A stretch of 35,505 nucleotides of DNA from Candidatus Woesebacteria bacterium RIFCSPLOWO2_01_FULL_39_10 (GCA_001793015.1 MGHC01000011.1:18604-54108); one strand, 5' to 3'; counted from the stretch's first letter, positions 8,783-17,345 are shown. Notes: generated by a model not told the origin, from the letters alone. Made by a program: numbers and translations.

Positions 8783-9999
8783 ATATTTTAATTCCAAATG
8801 CCACAGGGCCTACAAATCTCGGGGATCATACCATGCTCGAAGTATTGCTGGATCTTATTGAGTCGACGAAAGGAAAGAAAAAATTAATGATACATACGAA
8901 AAATCCTGAGCTATATGAAAGAAAATATGCGAGGATTATCGCACCGAGTATTTATCACTATGTTGCCCTGAGTAAAATAAATTTAATTGTAAGAACTCTT
9001 CGAATGATAAAAATACTTATGTATTCACAAATAGTAAAAAATAGATCTAGACCATTCATCTCGAAGCGAAGTGACACAGCGGTAAAAATTATGAATGATT
9101 ATATACAAGCTGATGTAATTATTTTTGCGGGCGGCGGATATCTCAGGTCACAAAAAGGCATGAGACAGTCATTGAACTTACTGCTGCAGTTAGTTCCGTT
9201 CATCGTCGCAAAAAGCGTTAAACGTAAGATAATAGTTGCTCCAAATAGTTTTGGACCTTTTGCCTATCACTGGCAGCTAAAACTTACAGCCAAAGTTCTA
9301 AATGATTGCGACGTGGTCGCCGTTCGGGAAGAAAAATCTTATACATTAATGAAATCATACGGAGTAAAAAATCTTCATCTTTTGAACGATTTAGCGTTAC
9401 TTGTTAAAAAAACCAAACCCACCAATAAGAAGAATAAAATTATTGGATTTACTATAAGAAACTGGCTGCGCAGTCGTGTTGAGCAAGACAAGCTCGAGTT
9501 TTCATACGCACATGCTCTTACGCGATTATCCAAGCGTACTGGGGTTACGATTCAGCCTATTATTCAAGTCGCCTCTCCGGATTTTCCCTTCGAAGATGAT
9601 AAGGAAGCAGTCCGGCGAGTATATAACCGACTTCGCGATGGACATGTCCCTGTGTCAGTCCCAATTAAACTTAAATCCGTGAAGCATGCCGCCAATGTAT
9701 ACGGATGTTTAGATTTACTTCTTGGTATGAGAATGCATTCAAATATTTTAGCAGCAACTCAAGGAGTACCGTTTGTTGCAGTGAGTTATGAGCACAAGAC
9801 CCACGGCATTACAAAGCAGATTGGCATGGAAAAGTATTGTATCTCATGTGAGAAGATAGACGGCGATGTTCTGTATAAGCTTCTCATGGTAGTCTATCGA
9901 AACCGTAAGCGACTCAGGGATCAATTAATAACAAACGTTGCGTCTATTAGAAGCATCGGTATCAACGAGTGGCAATCATTGCTTTCTAAAACAAACTAA
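8779..9999 (+). CDS. polysaccharide pyruvyltransferase family protein (CsaB/WcaK-like)
   Basis: A 406-residue protein of the polysaccharide pyruvyl transferase family. Visible family landmarks are the N-terminal NLGDHTMLE segment, a central IFAGGGYLR loop, the APNSFGPF strand, VVAVREEKSY and the C-terminal LGMRMHSNILAATQGVPFVAVSYEHK segment (split here as LGMRMHSN and GVPFVAVSYEHK). Members add ketal pyruvate from phosphoenolpyruvate to sugars of surface polymers; in Bacillus CsaB this creates the ligand for S-layer SLH domains. Here it would decorate the glycan made by the surrounding GT2 enzymes. The start overlaps the previous stop by ATGA and there is no clear Shine-Dalgarno sequence. Some family members have lost pyruvyl transfer, so the exact reaction is not certain. 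Confidence 0.8.
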   Translation: MNILIPNATGPTNLGDHTMLEVLLDLIESTKGKKKLMIHTKNPELYERKYARIIAPSIYHYVALSKINLIVRTLRMIKILMYSQIVKNRSRPFISKRSDTAVKIMNDYIQADVIIFAGGGYLRSQKGMRQSLNLLLQLVPFIVAKSVKRKIIVAPNSFGPFAYHWQLKLTAKVLNDCDVVAVREEKSYTLMKSYGVKNLHLLNDLALLVKKTKPTNKKNKIIGFTIRNWLRSRVEQDKLEFSYAHALTRLSKRTGVTIQPIIQVASPDFPFEDDKEAVRRVYNRLRDGHVPVSVPIKLKSVKHAANVYGCLDLLLGMRMHSNILAATQGVPFVAVSYEHKTHGITKQIGMEKYCISCEKIDGDVLYKLLMVVYRNRKRLRDQLITNVASIRSIGINEWQSLLSKTN

Positions 10000-10004
10000 A
10001 AAAT

Positions 10005-11183
10005 ATGAAAATAGCCAATATTATTTGTTCTACAAAAAACGATAAAGTTGTTTTATCAGGACAGCTAATCTTAGATAGCGGTAAGAAACACGATATCTAT
10101 TTTGAGGTCGATGCGGAGTTTGAAAGGTATCTTTCTAAGGACGCGACTCCATTTATACCTCTCGCACTCCCTATTTCAATGAGAAAAAGAGAAGACCTAG
10201 AGGTGACTGATGCTTCTTCGAAAGTTATATCTAAGACTTCAAAAATCATGAGCATATTAAAGGGTTGGAATACGGGATTTAATAGAATCACAATCAAGTC
10301 GAAGAGTGCAAAGAAAAGCATAAGGCGAGTAAGTAACGTCGGATGTTTCTTTTCAGGTGGCGTTGACTCTTTTTATACGTATTTAAAGAACAAAAAAAAG
10401 ATAGACTTTTTAATATTTGTACATGGTTTTGATATCAGCACACAAAATACAGATTTCTATAAAAATGTTCAGAAAAATATAGTTCAAATATCAGAAAAAG
10501 AAAAAATCAAAATAATTAGGGTTAAAACCAATCTGCGGGAAACTCTAGAGCAATATTTCGACTGGGATATGGCTCATGAATTCGGACTAGCTAGTGTCTC
10601 CCTCTTTTTAAGCCGAGGATTGGGGGAAGTGTATATGTCTTGTGGCCAAACAAGTATTGGTGCGGATCATCATTACATGACTCCGGAGTTAGATACTCTT
10701 TGGTCAACGGAAACGATGAAAGTGAATCATTACGGGTGTACTGCTGACAAAATTAAAAAACTTAAATTTTTGTCTAATTTCGATATCGTAATGGAGACGT
10801 TACGGGTATGTTGGGTCAATACGTATGGACAATATAATTGTAGTGAGTGTGAAAAGTGTTTTAGAAATATGCTCGCTCTTTATGCAACGAATTCCTTGGA
10901 AAAATGCAAAACCTTTGAAAAACCGATTAACACAGAAAAGCTCAGGAAAATTAAGGTAAATCCATACGTTTTACGATACTTTGTTTCTGTATTAAACGTT
11001 TTAAAAATGAAAAAAGATAGATCGCAGATTCGCTACGCGCTGGAAGAATTTGTAACAAATAACAGGCATCCGTCATCGTTTCAAAAGTTTGTGAGAAAAT
11101 TAAGATCTTTTGTTTCAAAACTTGATAAAACCTATAACCATCATAGATTATATTGGTTTTTAGCTAGTAGGGGTTATGCTTAA
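10005..11183 (+). CDS. QueC-like PP-loop ATPase with zinc site, in glycan cluster
   Basis: A 392-residue protein. Residues 1-105 form an N-terminal domain I do not recognise. The PP-loop SGGVDS at 117-122 binds ATP for adenylation. C269, C279, C282 and C285 form a C-x9-C-x2-C-x2-C cluster like the zinc site of QueC. QueC makes 7-cyano-7-deazaguanine, but this protein is much longer than QueC, has an extra N-terminal domain, and lies 5 nt after a pyruvyltransferase gene with no queuosine genes nearby. I infer an ATP-dependent amide- or nitrile-forming (or similar) modification of a sugar or small ligand in glycan synthesis; the true substrate is unknown. A degenerate second copy of its C-terminus follows at 11204-11284. 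Confidence 0.65.
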   Translation: MKIANIICSTKNDKVVLSGQLILDSGKKHDIYFEVDAEFERYLSKDATPFIPLALPISMRKREDLEVTDASSKVISKTSKIMSILKGWNTGFNRITIKSKSAKKSIRRVSNVGCFFSGGVDSFYTYLKNKKKIDFLIFVHGFDISTQNTDFYKNVQKNIVQISEKEKIKIIRVKTNLRETLEQYFDWDMAHEFGLASVSLFLSRGLGEVYMSCGQTSIGADHHYMTPELDTLWSTETMKVNHYGCTADKIKKLKFLSNFDIVMETLRVCWVNTYGQYNCSECEKCFRNMLALYATNSLEKCKTFEKPINTEKLRKIKVNPYVLRYFVSVLNVLKMKKDRSQIRYALEEFVTNNRHPSSFQKFVRKLRSFVSKLDKTYNHHRLYWFLASRGYA

Positions 11184-11203
11184 GAAAATATTATTTCCTT
11201 TTT

Positions 11204-11284
11204 AAAGAATATTTAGGACTATTGGATACGCGCTATTTTAATAGAAAGATTTTTTACGCTTTAAGTAAGTGGGGTTATATTTAA
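11204..11284 (+). pseudogene. vestigial 3' end of a second copy of the preceding gene family
   Basis: After the stop at 11183, an open frame ending at TAA 11282-11284 encodes a tail with LDTRYFNRKIFYALSKWGYI. It lines up with the true C-terminus just upstream, LDKTYNHHRLYWFLASRGYA: Leu-Asp at the start, aromatic and basic positions through the middle, and Gly-Tyr before the last residue. The most economical reading is a tandem paralogue deleted except for its last codons. It ends 2 nt before the ATG at 11287, as a real upstream gene would. Confidence 0.5.
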
Positions 11285-11286
11285 AT

Positions 11287-12891
11287 ATGAAAATAATTAA
11301 GAAAATATTTAAACCAGTATTTTTTATTCTTTTTTTGCTTTTTACTGTTTCAATATTGGCACTGAGTATACGTGGAGTTTATGGAAATCCAACTACAGAA
11401 ACACTTAATTCTTTATATTTCAAAGACGATGGGCCGTTAGAGTTATCTCCGGAAAAAGGGAGATTTGCGTTGATTTACTCATTGATCGAAGATAAATCAT
11501 TCCATTTTTCATTACCTGTGGCAAAAACTGTTACACCGGATTTGGGATATCAGGATGGTAAATATGTTTCTTTGTTCGACCCAGGAGTATCAATAATTGC
11601 TGCTCCGGGATATATTATTGGTAAGTATTTTAATGTATCGCAGTTTGGTAGTTTTGCAGTGATTGCTCTTTTTGCTTTAGCTAACGCCCTTCTTATTATG
11701 GGAGTTGCCAAAAAACTAGGTGCAAACGGGATTGCTTCTTCGTTGGCCGGATTGGTTTTTCTTTTTGGGACACCCGCCTTTGCATATGCCGTTACTTTAT
11801 ATCAACATCATGTAACAGTTTTCCTCATGCTTTTGAGCATATTCTTACTTGTGAAATACAAAGGAATTTTGCCATTATTTTTCGTTTGGATTTTGGTCGT
11901 GGGTTCTCTGATAGCAGATTATCCGAATTTTTTCTTATTTCTGCCGATAGGTATATATGCGCTGGGCAGGGTGTTTCCGATTGAAGATATAGATAATCGC
12001 GTGAAATTAAATATTAAAATATTAGGTCTTATAAGTTTCATTACAATCCTGATTCCTGTATCACTTTTTTTGTGGGTACATAAAGTATCTTATGGAGACC
12101 CACTGCAATTGGCGGGTACTGTACGGTCAGTAAAGGATTTTGATGTAGACGGTAGTCCTTTATTTAGAGAAGATTTATTAAGAAGGGAAGGTAAAGTGCT
12201 GGAAGCCGAAACCTTAAATAAGGGAAAAACCCCCATTGGTTTTTTCAAAACAAGAAACTTTATAAAAGGTTTGTATCTGCATCTAGTAAGTGATGAAAGA
12301 GGAATTTTAGTATTTACTCCCGTGCTGTTATTATCCTTAATCGGAATTTATTATTCTTATGTAAAAATACCCAAGGTAACAGCGCTTCTCTTGGCTTTGA
12401 TTGGGATGAATATCGCAGTATATTCAATGTGGGGAGACCCTTGGGGAGGTTGGGCTTTTGGGTCACGCTATCTAATACCCTCATACGCACTTTTATCGAT
12501 ATTTGTAGCGTTTACTTTGACAAAATTCAGAGGAAGAGGATTGGTTTTAATTCTATTTCTCGTATTAGCAGCTTACTCTATTTCGGTAAGTACCTTGGGG
12601 GCTCTTACTTCAAATAAAATTCCTCCGAAAGTCGAAGCTGTTGCACTGGAACCAATTTCTGGAAAAAAGGAACATTATACATATCTTCGAAATTGGGAGT
12701 TTTTAAGTAATAACGGTTCAAAGTCATTTGTTTTTCAAACATTTGGGAAGGATTATGTAACCGCACGACAATACTTTTTTATGGTTGTCGGGTCAATAAT
12801 TATAGTTATGACCGGACAAATTATTTATTTGTATTTGACTGCTAGAAAGGACCCTCCTTCGCGTAAAGCTACGGAGGGCGAGAGGATTTGA
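11287..12891 (+). CDS. GT-C-type membrane glycosyltransferase (GT39/ArnT-like)
   Basis: A 534-residue polytopic membrane protein with an N-terminal helix, a long first extracytoplasmic loop containing acidic residues (FKDDG, LFDPG), about ten more hydrophobic helices and a hydrophilic tail. This is the outline of GT-C enzymes that use polyprenyl-phosphate sugars on the outer face of the membrane. I chose ATG 11287 over a GTG 18 nt upstream because the upstream vestige stops at 11284. The last ten or so codons lie in an imperfect palindrome (12852-12878) that looks like an inserted repeat, so the natural C-terminus may have been replaced. The donor sugar is unknown. Confidence 0.65.
   Translation: MKIIKKIFKPVFFILFLLFTVSILALSIRGVYGNPTTETLNSLYFKDDGPLELSPEKGRFALIYSLIEDKSFHFSLPVAKTVTPDLGYQDGKYVSLFDPGVSIIAAPGYIIGKYFNVSQFGSFAVIALFALANALLIMGVAKKLGANGIASSLAGLVFLFGTPAFAYAVTLYQHHVTVFLMLLSIFLLVKYKGILPLFFVWILVVGSLIADYPNFFLFLPIGIYALGRVFPIEDIDNRVKLNIKILGLISFITILIPVSLFLWVHKVSYGDPLQLAGTVRSVKDFDVDGSPLFREDLLRREGKVLEAETLNKGKTPIGFFKTRNFIKGLYLHLVSDERGILVFTPVLLLSLIGIYYSYVKIPKVTALLLALIGMNIAVYSMWGDPWGGWAFGSRYLIPSYALLSIFVAFTLTKFRGRGLVLILFLVLAAYSISVSTLGALTSNKIPPKVEAVALEPISGKKEHYTYLRNWEFLSNNGSKSFVFQTFGKDYVTARQYFFMVVGSIIIVMTGQIIYLYLTARKDPPSRKATEGERI
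12852..12878 (+). repeat. imperfect palindrome forming a gene end and the next ribosome binding site
   Basis: CCCTCC at 12852-12857 pairs with GGAGGG at 12873-12878, with partial pairing inside. It encodes part of the PPSRKATEGE tail of the GT-C protein. Its right arm (GGAGGG, then GAGAGG) is the obvious Shine-Dalgarno region for the ATG at 12893. It resembles GC-rich short repeats scattered in Patescibacteria; only one copy is in this window. Confidence 0.5.
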
Positions 12892-12892
12892 T

Positions 12893-14548
12893 ATGAAAAT
12901 GCCAAATTTCACCCTAAGTTTATCAATTCAAAAACATACACTTAGTAACATCCAAAACTGGATTGAAAGAAATGCATTGAGCCTTATTGTTTTTGTTTTA
13001 ACAATTCTTTCAATTTTATTGTTTCTCTTTTATTACCTCAACGGATTGGGGTTGGCGTATAACGATGCCAGGTCTCACTTAGACATAGGGCGCCGAGTTG
13101 TTGAAGGATTGAAACCCGGAATCGCTCAATTAGGATCTGTCTGGCTACCTCTTCCCCATGTATTAATGATTCCAACCATTTGGATTGATATTTTCTGGCA
13201 TTCTGGATTATCAGGAGCATTGGTTTCCATGGTTTCATTCGTTTCAATGGGAGTGATTATTTACCTTTTCCTAAAAAGTTTGGGAGCGGGGCTTTTAGGA
13301 AGATTTTTTGGAGTTATTGTGTTCGTCGCCAACTTAAACATTTTGTATCTTCAATCAACGGCTATGACGGAACTTCTTCTAATGGCAACGATGACGATAG
13401 GATGCTATTACCTACTTCTTTGGGCGAAAAAGGAGGAAGTACTTTATTTGATTAAATCAGCATTTTTTATAATGCTCTCGACACTAACTCGTTACGACGG
13501 ATGGTTTTTATTTTTATTTGCGGCATTATTAGTTGCCGTAAAAGTTCTCATTAAACACGGATTTAAAATAAGTCTTGGGCAATTGAAAGAAGTTTACCAA
13601 GAAACCGAAGGGAAGCTTATTCTTTTTTCAACTCTGGCGGGTTTCGGTATAGCTTTGTGGTTTTTGTGGAACTTAGTGATTTTTAAAGATCCTTTGTATT
13701 TTGCATTCGGCCCTTTCTCGGCTCGCACCCAGCAAGCCCAGCTTGAAGCCGCAGGAGAATTGCACACGAAATACAACATCGTTTTATCAACAGTTCTTTA
13801 TCTTTATGCACTAATTTACAATTCATATGCCTTCACGGTCATCTTAGGGCTTTTTGGATTGATTGCCTTGTGGTTTTCAAAAATTAAAACAGAGATAAAA
13901 GTTGCGGCAATGGCACTTCTTGCCCCTTTGTTTTTTAATGTCCTGGCCTTATTTTTAGGTCACTCTGTTTTGTTTATTCAAGGAATCTCAGGAAATACTT
14001 GGTTTAATGTCCGATATGGAATTATGCTTCTTCCGGCAATTGCTGTATTTACAGGATTTCTGGTTGATAAATTAAAAAACTTGCGGTGGACTTTTATTGG
14101 ACTGTTTGCTTTTACAACGTTTTTTGCATTCTCAAGCGGAGATTCTGTTGCAATCGATGATGCAAGAGTAGGATCAAGCCAGAAAAACGTTACTGAAGTC
14201 TCAGGCTGGCTTTCGAGAAATGCAAAGGATAGGACCGGTTTTATATTAATTTCAGCAGCATCCCATGATGCAATAATTTTTTCTTCAGGACTTCCTATGA
14301 AAAAATTTATTCACGAAGGAACCGGAGCGTATTGGGAGTCGGCCACAACAGCACCTGACAGATGGGCCCGCTGGATTGTAATGCGGACACATGACGACAA
14401 TGATTTAGTTTGGAAGGACGTAAGTCGCTCAGAAGGATTCAAAAAATATATTCTTGTTGACAGTTATCCTTTCGCAGATATTTACGAATTGGATGAAAAA
14501 TACCTTGGGGATTTAAATACAGGACCTACATTTGGTAAACAAAAATGA
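12893..14548 (+). CDS. GT-C-type membrane glycosyltransferase (GT39-like)
   Basis: A 551-residue polytopic protein. After a cytoplasmic N-terminus and first helix (about 30-50) comes the GT-C loop GLAYNDARSHLDIGRR with the conserved-type acidic residues N-D and D. Many hydrophobic segments follow to about residue 435, then a soluble C-terminal domain of some 110 residues. GT-C enzymes transfer sugars from lipid-phosphate donors to glycans or proteins outside the membrane. It is tightly linked to the preceding GT-C gene (1 nt apart) and overlaps the next by ATGA. An alternative ATG lies two codons in; the first is used because it is better placed after the GGAGGG region. Confidence 0.7.
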   Translation: MKMPNFTLSLSIQKHTLSNIQNWIERNALSLIVFVLTILSILLFLFYYLNGLGLAYNDARSHLDIGRRVVEGLKPGIAQLGSVWLPLPHVLMIPTIWIDIFWHSGLSGALVSMVSFVSMGVIIYLFLKSLGAGLLGRFFGVIVFVANLNILYLQSTAMTELLLMATMTIGCYYLLLWAKKEEVLYLIKSAFFIMLSTLTRYDGWFLFLFAALLVAVKVLIKHGFKISLGQLKEVYQETEGKLILFSTLAGFGIALWFLWNLVIFKDPLYFAFGPFSARTQQAQLEAAGELHTKYNIVLSTVLYLYALIYNSYAFTVILGLFGLIALWFSKIKTEIKVAAMALLAPLFFNVLALFLGHSVLFIQGISGNTWFNVRYGIMLLPAIAVFTGFLVDKLKNLRWTFIGLFAFTTFFAFSSGDSVAIDDARVGSSQKNVTEVSGWLSRNAKDRTGFILISAASHDAIIFSSGLPMKKFIHEGTGAYWESATTAPDRWARWIVMRTHDDNDLVWKDVSRSEGFKKYILVDSYPFADIYELDEKYLGDLNTGPTFGKQK

Positions 14549-15804
14549 TTAAGACTAAATTCGCTTTAATAACTTTAATAGTAACGCTGGCAGTCATAAT
14601 GACAGTATTTTTACGTTCCTCGAATTTTTCCCGGGTTGCGTCAGTAACAGATAGCCAAAAAGTGTGGTGGGAAGTTCAGTCTATCGATACTGTTAAGTAC
14701 TCGCGTGATATTGCAAGAGAAAAAGCAAATGATGTTTCTTTTGATTTGGTAATTGATAAACAGGTTTCATTAATTGCAGGGACAGGTGCTACCCATATAG
14801 CAATTGGTACTCCATACGATGCGGAATTTTTACCTTTTATGAAGCGGTGGGTTTCAACTGCAAGAAAATATGGTTTAAAAGTTTGGTTCAGGGGGAATTT
14901 AGCAGGATGGGAAAGTTGGTTTGGTTACCCGAGAATATCAAAAGAAGAACATATCGAAAAAACTAAAGAGTTTATCTTGTCTAATGGGGAATTGTTTGAA
15001 GACGGAGACGTTTTTAGTTCCTGTCCTGAATGTGAGAATGGTGCACTGGGCGATCCGAGGCTAACAGGCGACGTTCGCGGTTATAGAAAATTTTTAATCG
15101 ATGAATATAAGGTGACAAACGATTCTTTCAGAAAAGTCGGGAAAAACGTGCGGTCTAACTTTATTCCTATGAATGGTGATGTCGCTAATCTTGTTATGGA
15201 CAAGGAAACTACAAAAGCTCTTGGCGGAATTGTTGTTATTGATCATTATGTTGCAACACCTGAAGGGCTTGCGGCTGATGTAAAAAAAATTGCCCAAAGA
15301 AGCGGTGGAAGGGTCGTCCTTGGCGAATTCGGCGCCCCAATTCCTGATATCCATGGAAATTTTTCTGAGCTCGAACAATATATTTGGGTTCAAGATTCTT
15401 TAGAAAGGTTGTCAGAGGTTAATGATTTAATAGGAGTAAATTATTGGGTCTCTTTTGGAGGAAGCACTAAATTATGGAATGATGATGGGTCCGAAAGAAT
15501 AGTTGTTGGAGTTCTTGAAACTTTTTTCAAGCCTAAAATGTTGACTGGAAAAATTGTAAATCAGATCCAAAAGCCTGTTGAAGGAGCAAAGGTTAACGTT
15601 GGAATAAAAACTACAATAACAAATGAAAACGGAGAGTTTACAATTCCTTATCTTTCCAACGAGGCGATGCTCAAAGTTGAAAAGGATGGTTATTTTCAAA
15701 GCCAGATAGCAGTTGGTGCGGTTAAAGGGCAAATAATCCTTATTCGAAATCCTGAGAATTTTATATTCAAAATTGAGAAATTTTTCTTTAACCTGTTTAA
15801 GTGA
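14545..15804 (+). CDS. membrane-anchored TIM-barrel (glycoside-hydrolase-like) protein with C-terminal CarboxypepD_reg-like domain
   Basis: A 419-residue protein with an uncleaved or lipid-facing N-terminal helix (residues 6-25), so the rest is outside the cell. Residues 40-335 look like a (beta/alpha)8 hydrolase: WFRGNLAGW, a CPECENG loop with a candidate acid/base Glu, IDHYVAT, and VLGEFGAP with the Glu in the usual nucleophile position. Residues 340-400 (TGKIVNQIQKPVEGAKVNV, then NENGEFTIPYL) form a carboxypeptidase-regulatory-like beta sandwich. It is last in the glycan block and followed by a terminator. A role in trimming or remodelling the exported polysaccharide is inferred; no specific GH family can be assigned. 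Confidence 0.6.
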   Translation: MIKTKFALITLIVTLAVIMTVFLRSSNFSRVASVTDSQKVWWEVQSIDTVKYSRDIAREKANDVSFDLVIDKQVSLIAGTGATHIAIGTPYDAEFLPFMKRWVSTARKYGLKVWFRGNLAGWESWFGYPRISKEEHIEKTKEFILSNGELFEDGDVFSSCPECENGALGDPRLTGDVRGYRKFLIDEYKVTNDSFRKVGKNVRSNFIPMNGDVANLVMDKETTKALGGIVVIDHYVATPEGLAADVKKIAQRSGGRVVLGEFGAPIPDIHGNFSELEQYIWVQDSLERLSEVNDLIGVNYWVSFGGSTKLWNDDGSERIVVGVLETFFKPKMLTGKIVNQIQKPVEGAKVNVGIKTTITNENGEFTIPYLSNEAMLKVEKDGYFQSQIAVGAVKGQIILIRNPENFIFKIEKFFFNLFK

Positions 15805-15809
15805 AGCCT

Positions 15810-15841
15810 CCCCAAGCACGGAGCTTGGGGCATCTTTTTTT
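15810..15841 (+). terminator. rho-independent terminator ending the glycan block
   Basis: CCCCAAGC (15810-15817), loop ACGGA, GCTTGGGG (15823-15830), then CATC and seven T (15835-15841). The stem is a perfect 8 bp and G+C-rich. It starts 5 nt after the stop of the upstream gene. Confidence 0.9.
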
Positions 15842-15847
15842 AAGATA

Positions 15848-15862
15848 GTCGCTTTCAGCGAC
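15848..15862 (+). repeat. perfect palindrome with 3-nt loop
   Basis: GTCGCT-ttc-AGCGAC, a 6-bp stem just after the terminator. No T tract follows. Its form matches other short three-base-loop palindromes in this window (28526-28540, 35458-35504). Confidence 0.5.
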
Positions 15863-15887
15863 AGGCTCCTATCCTAGGTTCATTCAC

Positions 15888-15909
15888 CCCCGAGTGAGGA
15901 GACTCGGGG
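15888..15909 (+). repeat. GC-rich intergenic hairpin
   Basis: CCCCGAGT (15888-15895) and ACTCGGGG (15902-15909) flank a 6-nt loop. There is no T run on either side, so it is not a typical terminator. It lies upstream of the promoter at 15936, so it is probably not in that transcript. It may be a repeat or a protein-binding site. Confidence 0.45.
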
Positions 15910-15935
15910 AATTCTGAAACTAGTCTTAAATCAAT

Positions 15936-15964
15936 TTGCATCTTAAATCCTATAGTGATATAAT
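15936..15964 (+). promoter_or_regulatory. sigma70-type promoter of the SAF-domain dehydrogenase gene
   Basis: TTGCAT (15936-15941), 17 nt, perfect TATAAT (15959-15964). The predicted start is near 15971 and the leader about 46 nt. The sequence around it is nearly repeated at 17366-17396. Confidence 0.75.
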
Positions 15965-16016
15965 CACTCGATACTGTTTACAATCTGCCCCAAGGTAAAC
16001 TGCCGCAAACTTAAAA

Positions 16017-17345
16017 ATGTACGATTATATTTGGAAATTATTGGAAAAGAGGGAAAAGCCTATAGACGTAATTGTCGCGGGCTTAGGCTTTATGGGTTTT
16101 GGTTTTGTGAGTGCTGTAAGGAATGTTGTTGGAATGCGCGTTCCTCTTCTTATTTCAAGACGCCCAAAGGAATCAAAAAAGTATCTTGAAGAGCGAGGAT
16201 TCAAAGTCAAAATTGAGAGTAACCCGCAAAAAATAAAGGACTTTGCAGATAAGGGCTACATTTGTGTCTCCGATGATCTTTCATTAATTGAAACTTATGA
16301 AAATGAAGTTGTTCTGGAAATGACAGGTACTGTTGCCTACGGAACTGAGATTGGACTCCGAACGGTAAAAGCAAGAAAACACTTTATAACTATGAACCCG
16401 GAATTACAGGAAGTCGCTGGTACGGAACTTAAAAAACTAGCCGATCTTTATGGTGTAGTTATTACTGACGTTGTGGGTGACCAACCCGGAAGCCTGACTC
16501 GTATGATTTCTCAGGCAAAAATGCAAGGGTTCAAAGTTCTTGTTGCTGGAAACATGAAGCGATATATGGATAGGCATGCAACCCAGGTTAAAATGCAGCC
16601 ATGGGCCGACGACAAAGGTCTTAACGTTCGTCAAACAGTATCTTTTACTGACGGAACCAAGCAATCAATCGAGATGAGTTTGGTTGCAAATTATCTGGGA
16701 ATGGACCTACTTCAGTTTGGAATGAAAGGGCCTCAGGTCGAGGATATAAAAGAAGTACTAGATAAATTTAACTGGAATGAAATCCCCGAAGGCGGAATCG
16801 TTGACTATGTAATAGGTTTGAAGCTTTTCCCGGGAATTTTTTTGATAGTTGAACATAAAGATCCTCACCAAGCGAAATATTTAAGATATCTTGGATTGGG
16901 AGACGGCCCCCGATATGTACTTTTTGAACCATATCACCTTTGTCACTTGGATGTTGCAGGAACAATTGCTAAGGTAGTCCTTTTTAGGCAAGAGACGATA
17001 AATAACAGTACTAATCCAAGGACTAAAACTATAGCCGTCGCTAAATTCGATCTTAAAAAAGGTCAAAAGCTGGACGGAATCGGTGGAAACTTGGTATACG
17101 GGAATATAGATAAGATTGAATCTTCGGATGGATTTCTGCCTGTAGGTTTATCTGATGGGGCTATATTGAAAAATGACATCCATCAAGATCAACCGATTAA
17201 ACTAATTGATGTAGATCTGCCTGATAATGCAGCCACAAGACTTCTTGGGTTTTTAACACAAAGCAATAGTAATGGTGAAAATTTTGAAGAAAAAAAAGTG
17301 GAAAGACGCCCCACATGGTTAAGAGCGTTACATATTTTGGGATAA
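16017..17345 (+). CDS. NAD(P)-dependent dehydrogenase, homoserine-dehydrogenase-like, with C-terminal SAF domain (COG4091-like)
   Basis: A 442-residue soluble enzyme. The N-terminal Rossmann fold has GLGFMG at 22-27. A catalytic domain follows, with TGTVAYGTE, TMNPELQEVAGTEL and DVVGDQPGSL segments. Residues from about 340 to 415 form an SAF (antifreeze/flagellar-type) domain, with KFDLKKGQKL and PVGLSDGAIL. This matches the 'predicted homoserine dehydrogenase with SAF domain' group, whose members often act on sugar-acid or branched-chain sugar substrates rather than homoserine. No threonine or methionine genes are nearby, and glycan genes lie on both sides, so a sugar-nucleotide or sugar-acid oxidation is a fair guess, not a demonstrated one. 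It has its own promoter. Confidence 0.65.
   Translation: MYDYIWKLLEKREKPIDVIVAGLGFMGFGFVSAVRNVVGMRVPLLISRRPKESKKYLEERGFKVKIESNPQKIKDFADKGYICVSDDLSLIETYENEVVLEMTGTVAYGTEIGLRTVKARKHFITMNPELQEVAGTELKKLADLYGVVITDVVGDQPGSLTRMISQAKMQGFKVLVAGNMKRYMDRHATQVKMQPWADDKGLNVRQTVSFTDGTKQSIEMSLVANYLGMDLLQFGMKGPQVEDIKEVLDKFNWNEIPEGGIVDYVIGLKLFPGIFLIVEHKDPHQAKYLRYLGLGDGPRYVLFEPYHLCHLDVAGTIAKVVLFRQETINNSTNPRTKTIAVAKFDLKKGQKLDGIGGNLVYGNIDKIESSDGFLPVGLSDGAILKNDIHQDQPIKLIDVDLPDNAATRLLGFLTQSNSNGENFEEKKVERRPTWLRALHILG

Noticed and set aside
10005-11183. Straight call as QueC (queuosine synthesis)
   Set aside because: The protein is much longer than QueC, has an extra N-terminal domain and sits in a glycan operon with no other queuosine genes.
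15842-16016. Riboswitch or T-box leader before the SAF dehydrogenase gene
   Set aside because: The two hairpins lie upstream of the promoter at 15936, so they are not in the transcript, and no T-box or known aptamer core is seen.
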